This document shows positions 11,606 through 24,300 of a stretch of DNA of 64,000 nt, in pieces; positions within the stretch are counted from its first letter, which is position 1, and each line of letters starts with the position of its first letter. Location of the stretch: NCBI GenBank assembly GCA_002118135.1, contig BDIU01000221.1, positions 1 through 64,000 of the forward strand, in the 5' to 3' direction. The translations under genes and the position numbers were made by a program. The notes under the pieces were generated by a model. The model searched no databases. It was not told the origin of the DNA and saw nothing but the letters and a program-made list of their open reading frames with translations. This DNA is from Trebouxia sp. TZW2008. Taxonomy: Eukaryota > Chlorophyta > Trebouxiophyceae > Trebouxiales > Trebouxiaceae.

Positions 11606-14600
11606 ATGATGCCAGTTCAGACTTGCAGTGGCCACAGCTCAATTCGATTGTGGCAGCACTCCAGGGTCAAGTCTTGCCCAGTACACCTTGCGGCCTTGGC
11701 ACCGCGACCGCGCTCCAAAACCAAGCTTGGACGGCATGTTCTGCCAACACGCCTTGGTAACCGCCGTACTCTCACCGCGTACGCCGTGTCAGCTCAAAAG
11801 ACCGAGCGCGACAAGGAGCCGCAGGCTTGGGAGCTTGTGCGCTCACTGCGTCAAGAGCTGCGATTCTCATCAGAAAGGCAGCTATCATCAGCACGCAGTG
11901 TCCACATATACAGGCTAGGGACCCTCTGCAATAACGGGAAAAGAGCTGAAGTTTGGAAAGCGCTGTTGCAGGTATGCGTGTGAAATTTGCAGCTGAAGTT
12001 TGGCACTTCAGGACCTGCTTGTGTCATGTTCCGTACGTCTCTCAAAGGCCTTTCAAGCCACTTGTTGCAAAGTGCACTTGATTGTCATGACAGGAGCCAG
12101 CCACACAGCTCAATCGTCTGCACCCCTGATCACTCAGTACTCACTGCTGACACCTCTCACTGTTCAGGACCACGAACTTCACCAAGGCAACGGAATTTTG
12201 GTGGCTGTGACAAACATGCTTGCGAACGATGATCCATGTCAGGCTCTAGCAGCCAACTTCCTTACAGCTTTGCTGGACGAACTGCCACAAGCGTCAATAT
12301 CAGCTGAAGAAGACAGTCTGCCTGAAGATTGGCAACTGCTTGCCACACCTGTGGCTGCTCTACCCATCAATGACCTTCTTGAGTTGGTTGTCATCAGCAC
12401 TGACCAGAAGGTAAGCGCACTTTGTGGTTGCTACTTGGCCAGAGCTCATAGGACAAGAGCAGCATGCATGACGCGCCCTTGGTTCAGCAAGTTCACAAAG
12501 CCTCACACTGCATTGCACTGTAACAAGTTGTGCTGCATTGCACTGTAAAGCAGTGCATTGCATTGCATTGCGTCTGCATGGATTGCTGCTCCCAGTTCTG
12601 CTTCTGTAAATAAATGTTGCCTTCATGATGCACAAACTTTGCTTTTTATGTTTTCTGCTCTGTGACGTGGTGTGCTACATTGCGCTGCCCAGGGATAGCT
12701 TACAGACTGTTGCTATTCGTCTTCTGCTTTGTTGTGTAGTGCGCAAGAATACATCGTCCTCAAGTCTCTGCAGTATCTGTTCTGCACTGTCATGTACTGT
12801 GTCAAGTTTCAAACGCCAGAAATAGCTCAGCTTTCTGCAATACATTTTCTGCACTGTCATGTAGTGTGCCGAATTACAAGCTCCAGAAATAGCTCAGCTT
12901 GCTGCAATCTGTAGAGGGCTGCTTTTTGCTGCAGGTCAAAGCGGCAGCCGCTCTACTGTTGCTACTGGTAGTCATGAGCGACGAGCCTGCAAGGAGACAA
13001 GCAGCAGAACTAGGCACAGCCACAATCGTGTATGCACAGCTGCTGCAAGCAGCTCTGACAGTCAGCTCACAGCTAGACTCCAAAGCTGCCACGAGTGACT
13101 TACTGCGTGCCGTTCAGCTCGATGCTGAAATGAACACGCAGCTTAAATCAGCTTTGCTCCGCAAAATGGAAGTCTCCATACCGTTTCTGGCAGCCACCAA
13201 AGCACTGGCTGTGCGTTTGTGCGGCTCGGGTGTATCTTTTGTGATGAGGATGCAGTCCTTGAGCACCTACACAGCTTGCACTGCCATCAGTCAATGCAAA
13301 TGGACCCCTACTGCTGCTAGTGTACCTCAGCCCCCCCAAAACATCTTCCTCCGTGCCACTAGCTGGCTCAGGAAGCAGAGCAAGTTTGACAGCAGCACCG
13401 AAAAAGTGCAGTTTGGGATCCTGAGAGCAAGCAGCATAGCTCGCATGGGTCTGTTTGATGATGAGTCCCTTGACAGCGAGGATGAGCTTCTTCTGCTTGC
13501 TGAGGAGCTGCAGCTGTGTCTAAAGCAGGCTGAGGGCTTTGTGGCCAAGACTCAAGCGCAGGCGTCAGCATCGGCTGTTGACAGCCTGGAAGCTTGTCTG
13601 AAGCGCTCAGCGACACCAATGGAACAGCACACAATGGCAGGGTAAATCCCAGTGCTTCTGCTTTATGTTGGCCATGGCAAAAACTGTCTTGTGCATCCAA
13701 CAACACCATTAGAGCAGCATAGCATGGTACTGTTAGGCCCTGAGTACTGTCCTGCTGTGCAGGAGTCTCCTCCCCTATCTAGTAGACATGCTACAACACC
13801 CCTCAGCAGGCAGTAGAGGGGCTGCAGCAGGGCATTTGGCCCGTATCGCGCCCTACGCTTCTGAAACGGTGGCCACCGCCCTGCTGCAGTCCCCAGATGA
13901 CTGCCTTGGTGCTTTACTCAAGTATCTGGCAAGCGAAGACTCCTTACGCCACCGCGCACAGTATGCTCTCCTGATTGGAACCTGTGCCCAGGAAGCAGAT
14001 TCCGCTGTGATGAAGAAGATCAGTGATGCTGGCGCAGCGCCGTACCTGCTGGCACTGTTGAAACAGGCTGACACAAATGAAGTCAAAGGGAAAACCTTGA
14101 CGGGTCTTGCTGTAAGTGTCCGCTGAGCTTGTGATACACAGCTCACAGCTTCTTGCTGACTTGTGTATCCATGGCTTAATGGTTACATGCAGATTTGTTC
14201 ACTGTGCTGACTGCCTAGCATGTCTGTACGACATTGCTTGTTGTGTCATGTGTCTTGTGTAAGCAGTCTGAGTGGGTGACACTGCCTGCGACGCTGCTGT
14301 TATCACCTTTACCCTGTTATGTTGCTGATCACACTGTCAGAAGCAGCTGCCCATTGTCACAATTGCCAGCTCAGTGCAAGCTTGGTGGTCGTAACATGCC
14401 GTACCACAGCTACTTGCTCATTGAGCCCATACTCATCAAATCCACCGCTCCTGACATGTTGTTTTAAGCACCTTGTGAAGTCACCAAAACCACATTCACA
14501 AATACTGACATGGTGACTGACTGCAGGCATGTGCACGTGAGTCACCTGAGATGAGTACCAGCATTGCAGTGCATGGTGGAGTGAGTCTGCTGCTTGAGCT

Positions 14601-17600
14601 GCTGAAGTCTGCTGTGCAACAGGTGAGCTGCCTTGTAACAACGGCACTGATGTTAGACTGGCTTTGCACCATGACGTTCTGTACACAGACATCCCGTTGC
14701 ACAATTATTTGGAACTGAAACAGAAACGGAAATCAATTGCCGAAGTCCGACTGCAGAGGCACTTTTGAGTACAGACAGTTACTTGCAAAGACAAATTCGT
14801 TGTCAACCATTGCACTTGTCATGAAACATCGCTGTAACATGTTTCACACTCAAGAATGGGTGCTGGGTGGTAGCGACCCCAAGTCTTGTCTTGCAGGGCC
14901 ATTTTGTTTTCCTGTGCAATGTTGTCTGAGCATTCTGCATGTACACATTGGTACTGTGCCAAGTGCAGTCTTGTGAGTACTACTTGGCAACAGCAATGAC
15001 AGACTCATGGATGTGGATCTAGCATACGCACTTGCAGCGTGCATCCAAAAGGCACATGCTCCCAAATTTGGATGCTGTGTTGCACAAGATTCCAGTGCCA
15101 CACTTGCTGGCAACTGCATTGCCGTGCACATGACCCTGCAGCAGGGCATCTGCCCTGCAGATTGTGTACTGCATGACTGCAACAGACTTTCTGCCTGGCA
15201 AAACAGCTGCTCAGCTTCAGTGCTCAGTCCATGCCCTGGGTCATGCTGGGTTTGCAGTTCACAGAGTTTTCATCCATCCACAAAGCCGTGGCACAGATTC
15301 TGACCCGACAGAGCTGACCTTGAGCTTCGCACTGCATGCAGGCAGAAGTTCATGACCTGCAAGCAGATGACGAAGCCATCATCTGTGCAACTTGTTGCAT
15401 CTTTGACAGCATCATCCGCAGACGAGAATCGTCAATGGACCAGCAGCTCCTGGCAGAGCTTCCAGCGTTACTCATGTGCGCCATTTCAAGCTGCGCACAT
15501 GAACCCAGGCTGATGTTGGAAGCCTTGCACTGCCTTGACAGCTTACGTGGTGTCTCTGATTCCGCAAAGCAGCAAGTACTCCACAGCCTGACTCCTGCCA
15601 ATACAGAAGCGTTTCTTGATGGAATTCTCAGCTTGCTTGAGGATGAAGAACGACTGGATCCAAATTTCATAGAAGGCGTTTCGGACACGCAAGGTAGCTT
15701 GCTTACACATTTTCTGTGCAAACAATGCCTTGCACTTCTGTTTGAAGAAACAAGATTGCTGTTTTCAGCTCATGTCCAGGACCTGTCAGATGTGCAAGGT
15801 AGCTTGTGAAAACATTAAGGCAGTCAAACTTTTGCACAGCTGATTATACTGTCATATGACAAATGCAGAATTGGCCTTTCTGATCCTGCAGACATTTTGT
15901 TGTCATTGCTGCTTGATACAGATGTCACACTGTGTCCAACCCAAAATAGGTTCTCTCAACACTAGAGGCATTTTTGCATTGACATCACCGTCCAACATCT
16001 GCCCAGCTGTCTCACACTGTTACATGTCAATGCAGATTTGACTGTAATGATTCTGAATTCACCCACTGGGCGTCAAGTGGTGACTCAACCAGCCATGCTG
16101 ACCAGGATCGGCCATCTATGGGTGGAAGGGCCCAGTCACTCTGTGCGGGTAACGTTTCTTGTACTGTTACTCTGATTTGAGCTTGTTTATGCTGCTATGT
16201 CACTTGCCTGCTGTTCTGTGTTCACTCATGTGGCCCTGACCTCCTTTGATACTGGATCTGTGCGGGTAGCCTTTCTTGTGTAACACCTTCTGACATCTGG
16301 AAGGTCTGGAACCACTTCATGGCTTGCGCAAGTCCCGTCAACAACTGACATTCAAGTCATTCCGCTCTTGACCTCTGTGCGGCCAAGCATAGTCTCACAA
16401 TGGGCTGTTGTGCTGCCTGCAGGAATGCATGCTACCCATATGTGCATTACTCACTAGACTACGGGAGGACGGCAGCTCCGGAACCACTCCATGGCTGGCA
16501 CAAGTCCCAAGGACAGCTGACATTGAAGACATAACGCTAGCAATCTTCAAAAGATCACCACCACAGCAGCCAACACAGCTACACTCAGCACAAGAAGCAC
16601 AAGCGCTGATGACTGCAGCTGCTGACAGAGTGATCCAGAGAAGCTTAGCCAGAATCAAGACCTCAGACAAGCCAAAGCCAGAGGGCTCAGATGCGTCTAA
16701 TGTAGACTCAGGCAAAGACAAGACCCCTGATAGTGGCAAGGAAACGTCAGAATCATCGACTGTGCCAGAGATGAATTTGGATGTACAGACGCTGTTAGCA
16801 GTTGCCGCTGAACAAGTGTCTCAGAGAGGCTCAGATGCTAGTAGCAGCTCTGGACTCAGCAGCTCAGCAAACTTTGCCTCAAACCCTCAGGAAAGATCTG
16901 ACTCAGCTGGGAGTACAGCTTCTGAGACAGATAGTCCTGCCTCAGAGATTTTGAATATTGCATGCAGAAGCAGCAACTCAGTCACCAGCACTTCTGCAAT
17001 GGACACTCAGGAAGCATCCAACAGCAGGGAATCTGGAGCCAGTGACTCTGCCTCAAACGCTGACAGACGCAAACCCGGCAGCAGTAGCTCTGAAACCAGC
17101 ACCAGTGAGTCTTCAGGGCAGGACCGGAATGATCCACCTTTAGTATCCTTGCAAGGGCTGTCCGGCAAAGACCTGCATGATGCCCTAGTGCAGACTGCCG
17201 CCTTACTAATGCTGGAGGCTGACTCACCCATGACTCAGGGCAGGGCAGCAATGTGGCTCAGCACATTATCCCCAGCCCTGTCTGACTCAGCGTGCCAGGA
17301 GCTTGCTTCTTCTTCAGGCGCAGTGCAAGCCAGTTTGCAGCTGATACGGCAGGAACAGGACTTGGCGGCTTTTCCACATGCCCTGGCCTTCTGTCTGAGG
17401 CTGCACCACAGAGGGATGCTCCCTATTGGATTGCTGCTAGAAGCACAGGCACACAAAGTGCTGCCCAAGATAATGGTGGCAGCAGGTCAGGGTCACACTC
17501 TCCTCACATCCATGTCATGTCAAGCATCTGCAGTGAGTGCTCTGTGTTGTGTGTGCTGCTTATCAATTGAGTGCTGCTAAATACACCAAGTGTCGCTAAA

Positions 17601-20296
17601 GTTATGGCTGAAGCAGGTCAGGCAGACAGTCCTCCCCATGCTCATGCAACGCCTTGTAAGCACTTGCAGTGAATGCCCTGGCCTTCTACCTGAGACTGCA
17701 TCACAGAGAGATGCTTCCTATTGGCCTGCTGTTAGAAGCACAGGCTCACAAAGTGCTGCCCAATCATGGTGGCAGCAGGTCAGAGTGACGCTTTCCTCGT
17801 GTTCATGCCATGTCAAGCATCTGCAGGCTGAAGCAGCTCAGGAGGACGGTCCTCCCAAACCTTACGCAATGTCTCCTGATCACTTGCAGTCAATGCCCTA
17901 ACATGTGTCGTCTGCTGCTGCAGCTGAATTTGGACTCAAAGATGGTCTACAAGCAATGTCTCTGGCCGGCTGTCTGCTCTTTGTGCTGTGGCCGAACAGC
18001 AGCCAAACCTGATGGCTGCTGCAAAGCAGACTGCTGCACTGCTGAAGCTGATAGCTGATCACCAGGGTAGACAGTAGCTGACACTGTTGTTGACATGCAT
18101 TTTGTGCTGGTGCAGCTGAATTGGGAGATGAAGATGGGCTGCAAGCAATGTCCTTAGCGGGTTGCCTGCTCTTCGTGCTGTGGCAGCAGCAGCCAAGCCT
18201 GATTGCCGACTTTGCTGCTGCAAAGCAGACAGCTGCACTGCTGAAGCTGATGGCCCATCACAACTCGCCATCGCATGCAAGGCTGGTGTGCACAGCCCTC
18301 GTGCACCAAGTGTGGATGCACACTGCTTCACTGGTTTCAGAGCCGCTGCTGGTGCAAGCCATACCGGAGTTGGTACGGAACTGTGTGGCGTATGACCCAC
18401 AGGCTGTGGCTTCGGAGCAGCGCAAGCTCATGGAGGACCAACTGCAGGTGGGCCGAGCTGCTCTGATGCTGTGATTGCAGTACATTTGAATTATAAGTAC
18501 TTGGCGCAAAGCATGCATATCATGTGATCCACAGGCTGTGGCTTCGGAGCAGCGGAAGCTCACGGAGGCCCAACTGCAGGTGGGCTGGTACTGTGGTTGT
18601 ACATCTGAATCATGAATGCTGAGAGCAAAGCATGCACAGCATACCATCCGCAGGCTGTCAGTTCAGAGCAGCGGAAAGTCATGGAGGACCAATTACAGGT
18701 GGGACACACTGCTTAAATGCTGTCATTACAGCACACTTGTATCATGCATGCTCATAGCAAAGCATGCATAGCATATAATCCGCAGGCTGTAAATTCAGAG
18801 CAGCAGAAGCTCATGGAAGACCAAGTATAGGTTGACGGAGATCTTCAATGTTGTGGTTGCTGTCGAGTTTAGTCATCACCACTGATCAGCCCAAAGCATG
18901 CATAGCACACACGAACTGCTTTCACCTGCTTTGTGCCTCATTTCTATCATCTCCTTTTGCACAGGATCCCTGCTCATTATATGCTTACTGCAACCTCGTT
19001 GTCCCCTCAGCAGTGAGTTCGCCTCGTCTTGTAGCTGTCATTGCACAGTCAGCTGCAATGCAGCAACTCATCCACAGCTTGGTGTTGCAAGGCCCTTGAT
19101 TGCTTCTGTATGCACCAAGCAGGGTCATGAACCCTCAATAACAAGCATAGTGCTAGTCATGATTATGCGCTCTAGCATAGGTGCTAGGTGTGCATGGCCC
19201 AAAAGCTATGTCGCCAAGCTGGCTTGTTTTGATCGTCACTGTGAGGAGCGTCTGACGTTCAAGTGGTATAAATGGTGGTGATGCTGATCCTGAATGCTGA
19301 AGAAAAACTGAGCTGGACTGTATGTGCAGGAGGAGTCAATAGCCTTGCTGTGTACCATGGCAGACTTTGCTTTTTACCGGCCCTCCATACGGGATGCACA
19401 GCCCACAGAAGCCCTTGCTGACATGATTCATGCCGGATGCAGTCAGGTAATTTTGCTTGCCTTCTTTGCACTCTCGCCTGCTGACATGATCCATGCCGGG
19501 TGCAGTCAGGAAATACTGGCTTGCCTGCGCTGCTTCTTCTCCCTGGCTACATCAGCAGTTGCTCATGCACAAACACGTTCGCACTGTTCTTGAGCAAGTC
19601 TGTCACTGCGGCATCTATGCAAAAACAAGAAGATCTTGCCGCACATGGCCCAAATCCGCCTAAGTTCATGGCCCAAATCTGCCTAAGTTCAAGCTGAATG
19701 TTCAAGATGTTGTGGCATTCAAGTCAATGCTGAAGAGCATATGGTGCAGCTTTGCATGCAACTCTCTGACCAAGTGCCTGACATTGCAGAGTGACAATTA
19801 TCAGCACAGGCAAATGGCACAGGCAGCGATTAACCTCATCTACAAGCTCATGAAGGGGCAGAGAGACGGCTCTGATGGTCTGGACGCTCGCCACAACATA
19901 CAATTCTTCACAGCTGTTGGTATGAATGAGCTGATTCAGCCAAGCATTGTCAACATGTGCAAACGGGGCACCACTGAAAGCCGGCATGGCGCCTTAGCCG
20001 CTTTGCAACTGATTCTGTCTGGGTGTGCATACCACAAGGTGAATGACATGCAGTCCAGCGAGCTCCAGATCAGCATGATCAGTCATGGCCTCGTGCCCAT
20101 GCTCTTCGACATTTTGATAGCGCCAGACAGCACAGCCGAGATGCGCAAAATGGCGCAAGGCTGTGTCGATAGTATTGATGTCCAACACAACACATTTGCT
20201 GCAAAGCTAGGACGTCACTGCTTGTTAGCCAAACTGACAGCAGGCGCAGTCTTCTTGTATAGGCAGGCTGCTGATGCTGACCGTCCCAGCAGGTAG
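11606..20296 (+). CDS. large ARM-like helical repeat protein, plastid targeting possible
   Basis: I do not recognise this as a named gene. Exon 1 (11606-11971) begins with an Arg/Ser/Thr-rich, acid-poor segment (RPRSKTKLGRHVLPTRLGN) that resembles a plastid transit peptide. Later exons encode Leu/Ala-rich helix pairs like armadillo repeats: 12168-12410, 12935-13641, 13763-14111 (YLVDMLQHPSAGSRGAAAGH, ISDAGAAPYLLALLK), 14527-14622, 15342-15693, 16423-17485, 18116-18447, 19330-19446 and 19790-20296. Exon 16423-17485 also carries a Ser/Asp/Glu-rich low-complexity insert of roughly 200 residues. Reading phase is consistent across most joins. It breaks between 15693 and 16423, where one exon is probably missing. 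The last exon ends with a stop at 20296 and TGTAA follows at 20525. A scaffold role is typical for ARM proteins, but no partner is evident. Confidence 0.7.
17380..18255 (+). repeat. two tandem exon duplications in the ARM gene
   Basis: The end of exon 16423-17485 with the adjoining intron (17380-17530) is repeated at about 17671-17830; shared runs include GAAGCACAGGC(A/T)CACAAAGTGCTGCCCAA. Separately, 17925-18060 is a degenerate copy of the start of exon 18116 (CTGCAAGCAATGTC and GCAGACTGCTGCACTGCTGAAGC type runs). In both cases one copy fits the gene model and the other lies in the intron. Confidence 0.75.
18400..18835 (+). repeat. four-copy array of an exon end, about 120-bp unit
   Basis: The end of exon 18116-18447 (CAGGCTGTGGCTTCGGAGCAG to CAACTGCAG|GTGGG) recurs three more times, at about 18530-18590, 18650-18710 and 18780-18832, with increasing decay. 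The second and third copies keep a CAG|GTGGG donor-like end. The last has lost it. Confidence 0.8.
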
Positions 20297-20520
20297 CACT
20301 GTCAGAAAAGAAAACAGAGAATTTCACGCCAAACTGACAGCAGATGCAGTCTTCCTGTATTGGCAGGCTGCTGATGCTGACCGTCCCAGCAGGTAGCACT
20401 GTCAGAAAAGAAAAGGAAGTATGTTTCACACCAAATTGACAGCAGTTGCAGTCTTCTTGTATAGGCAGGCTGCTGAAGCTGACTGTCCCAGCAGGTAGCA
20501 CTGTCAGAAAAGAAAGGCAA
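20205..20520 (+). repeat. three copies of the ARM gene's last coding segment
   Basis: The final stretch with the stop codon, from GCCAAACTGACAGCA through CCCAGCAGGTAGCACTGTCAG, is present three times at about 20228-20310, 20331-20410 and 20433-20510. The unit is about 103 bp. Copies two and three lie in the 3' untranslated region, so the duplicated unit here includes a stop rather than a splice site. Confidence 0.85.
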
Positions 20521-20524
20521 AATC

Positions 20525-20529
20525 TGTAA
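20525..20529 (+). terminator. TGTAA poly(A) signal of the ARM gene
   Basis: TGTAA, the usual chlorophyte poly(A) signal, lies about 230 bp after the stop and just past the last of the three 3' repeats. Confidence 0.5.
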
Positions 20530-21354
20530 CGTCAGGCGTGTGTGAGAGGCCTCGGATAGACTGTGGCGTCCCGTCTTTACGGCACATGTCACAGCAAAAG
20601 ACATCCAGCTTGTCCTGTTTTGATTGCTGCAGCTGTCAGGTGTTTTGAAGGCCGTCACCTTCCTCAATTTTGCTGGTGTGTATGCTATATTTGATTTGAC
20701 CTCTCTAATGTTATGAGACAAAGTCGAATGCCGGTTTTCAGATGAGTCATCTTCAGAAGCTGTTCTAATTACATGCCTTCAAGATCTATGTTGACAAATT
20801 GGGGTCCTGACTGTGAAGCAGGATTGTTGGGTCTCTCCAGCTGGCAGGCGTAATTGCGCATCATGTTAGATGTCATGACGTGTCAGCCTGACATACATAT
20901 GAACTGCTTCACCCGATTTCCTTTCAGTACAGTATGAAGGTTTACCAAGATATGGCATCATGGTATCATGACTCGATGACACCTTGTATAAGCTGCTGTG
21001 CTCAGAGCTCTGAGGCGTGCCGTATACCCAGCGCACGGGTATGCACCCAGCGCACTGCTCCGGTTTCAGCTCTAAGAAGCCTTCATGCATGAGTTTGTTT
21101 GATGCTTCATTCTGCACATGAGCATCCAGAACGTGGCTACGATGTAGGGTAAACGGATTACGACTGAGAGATGCGTCGGTGTTCCATCCAAATCTAAAGC
21201 ACGAAATGGACAAGACAAGACTGTCTGGATTTGTTGAGATGACGTTTTGATGATGGGGCGCACCCAAGAGCTCAACATTCTTGGAAAAATTTGCTAGCAT
21301 GTGGCAGGTTGCCGAATCATGAAGCTTTCTAAGTGTCTGAGACGAAGACAACAC
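20530..21354. other. convergent intergenic region with open frame after a TAG stop
   Basis: The 3' ends of the ARM gene (+) and the coiled-coil gene (-) meet here. On the minus strand the frame of the coiled-coil gene stays open for about 160 codons after its TAG stop, to 20866. A minus-strand TGTAA (plus TTACA at 20769-20773) follows, so this open stretch may lie inside the 3' untranslated region. Confidence 0.5.
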
Positions 21355-24300
21355 CTACTTGACAAAACTCATTGACACTGACTTGTCCAGTACTCTAGGC
21401 GTGTGTGAGGTCGTGTGGGCCAAGCTACTTGCTGTTGGCCGCATGAAACTTGGCGACTTAGTACTCAAGTACCCCATCCTACTAGTGCTTCTGCCTAGCA
21501 TACTTTCGCTTGCCGACGGCTGCAATGCACTGTCATACTCAGTAGCACTAGACAAAGAGGTTGACAGCAGTGGTTGCATGCCTTTCTGCTGAGACACCCC
21601 TCTGGTCAAAACAGTGTTTTGCCTGTCTCCCGTCTGTGGCCAAGGCTGCTGATGCTGCGCATGCTGAGTTGCGTGCTCATGTGCATGTTGGCTGCCAGTG
21701 TGTGGTTCGTTGCCATGTCTGTGCTGCACACTGTCTGAAGCCACCTGCTCAGCATGGTGTGCACGGCTGCTTTCTGTGCTGCCCATGAAGGAGGGTGACC
21801 GCCCTGGTGTAACAGATCTAGGCGAGGGCAGTGTGTCTGCCTGCTGAGCATGATGTGCACGGCTGCTTTCTGTGCTGTCCATGAAGGAGTTTGAACGCCC
21901 TGGCTCCTTGGACCTAGGCGAGGACATTGCAACTGCCTGCTGAGCATGCTGTGCCTGCTGAGCATGCTGAGGTCTGTCAGCACCGTCTTGATCCATATCT
22001 GTGCCTAATGCTGCAATGCTGAGCTGGCTAGGCAACTGATGCACGGCCTGTTCACCATTGCTTGCTGAAGAATGATGAGCGACAGAGCCTGCTTGATGCG
22101 CGCGGCTGCTCTCTGTTGCATCCATAAAGCTCGGACCCCTCCTAGGGCTTGCCGGCTTTGTGTCAGCCTGCCTAGGGCTTGCCTGCCTGGAACCAGGTCC
22201 CATAGCTCCCTGAGAATGACTCATATTCAGCTGGAGGCTGTCGGCCTCAGCCAACGCTCTGTCCCCAGGCAAACCTTGGACTTGACTAAGGCTGGAAGGG
22301 CTGTCTTGGAAAGTGCCCTGCTCTGAGGGCTGCTTGGCAGCAGACTTGTCCCTGCTCAGGCTGCCACTGCTGGTGGTGCCATTGCCACCACCGCTGCCAC
22401 TGCCAGTTACGCTGCTGCCACCTCTGGGGCTGAGCATACGACTGCCCCAAGGCTTTCTGCTGTTTGAGGTGGCTTTACTGTTGCTGGCACTAGGGCCAAG
22501 TCTAGGGCTCCGCAATCTTGGTGACAGCTGACTATCCACTGACAAATCATGCTGCAACTTGGCATCTGAAAGGTCAAGGCTCTGCACCTTCCCTTGCAGT
22601 GGAGACTGGTCGGCTTGCATGCTGTGTTTCTGAACCTCTACAGCTTCTTCAGCCTCAGTAGCAGTTACGTCATGGCCAGCGGGCAAGCTGATGCTTGCTG
22701 ATGTTTGACCTCTGACTGTTTGAGAAGTACTTGCTTCAGCACTGGTCGTTTGAGGTCTGGTGGGGCTCCTGGCTGTGGCTGCTGCAGTGCTGTTGGGGCT
22801 TCTGACTGTGGGCGCTTGCTCAGACTGAGGCGGTCTCTTCAGGCTAGCAGCAGAGCTCTGCATTCAGTCACAGCCTGATTGACATCACAGTTTTGTCATC
22901 ATGATACTAAGAGCTGATTCACTGATTCAAGAGTTCCAGCCTTTATGATCATGTTGCTGATAGGTATTCCCTCTGATGCTGTCCAGGCATGCAGCTGTTT
23001 GTAAAAGTGCAGCTGGCAGGAAAGAGCGTCAACAAGCTTGTAAAGCTAGATTTTGCTGCAAGACATGCAGATCCATACAACAAAACCTGATGGTTGGCTT
23101 GCTGCTCAAGTGTTTCTACTATTCACATGTTACATCCTTTCGAGACCCAACCGGGGGGGCACAGGACATCATTCGAACAAACAGTCCTTGGCGTGCGTCA
23201 ACGAAGCACCCAGAGCTATCACTGAGATAGATGCTAGTGCTGTGTCACCACTTAAACCTCTTTGCGGTCCTGTATGAATGCTTCATAGCAAGGCTCTGAC
23301 TGCTCATCTAGGCAAAAACAGAGTACGACTTTGCTAGAGTCCATCAGGCTTCAAATGTCATAAGTGCCATTGATAACTTGTTGAGGAGAGGCGTACCCTG
23401 GTCTGTAGCAAGGATGCTTGAGACTGCAAGGCAGCCTTCTCCTTCTCCAGCCTCACCACAGCTGTTGCCAGCTGCAGGGCATCTTGGCGAGTGGCCCTCA
23501 GCTGTACCTCCATCTGCCGAATGGCCCTCTGCGTCTCCAGTGCCCCTGCGCACAGCTGCTTTTCAGACATGATTGATACCAAAACATTATTAGTATCTAA
23601 CGCGAACATCTGGCCCCTAATTCCAAGCTGGAATGCCAAGATCGCGCGAATGGGCTACAATGATAGTCATCGTTCACACATGTACATTCAGGCTGCGGAA
23701 CCCTCCAATGTGTACAGAATATGACATGTTACTGTCAGATCAGACCCATGCTGACATTGAATTGCCATGTACAGACTGCAACAATGCTACAAATAGGACA
23801 AGCGTGTACTGTCAGCAAATGACCTGAAAAGCTTCTGCCAGTGAAAGACGTCCTGTTGGACAGGCTAGAGCCTTGTCTGCGCAATGAGCTGTTCTGGCGC
23901 AATGGAACAGCATTGCTGTCTCTGCTGTCCCTGCTGTACTGCACCACCTGCACAACAGCTACACACTTGTCTGCAAATTGAGCTATTCTGACACTTCACA
24001 ACATATACAGCCGCTATCTCTGCTGCAGTGCAATCTGAACAACAGCCACATGCCTGTGTGCAAACTGAGCTTTTCTGGTGCACTGGAACATGTACAGCAG
24101 CAGCACTGCTGTCTCGCTGTAGTGCACTGTCTGAACAACAGTGACATGCTTGTCTGTGAACTGAGCTGGTTTTGTGCACTGGACCAGCACCAGCATTGCT
24201 GTCTTTGCTGTACTGCACAAATTGCACAAGAGCACCAGCTCTGGCATCATCGGCTTTGAACACCCTAAGGATGCTTTTCCTCATGGCAGATCAGTAAAGC

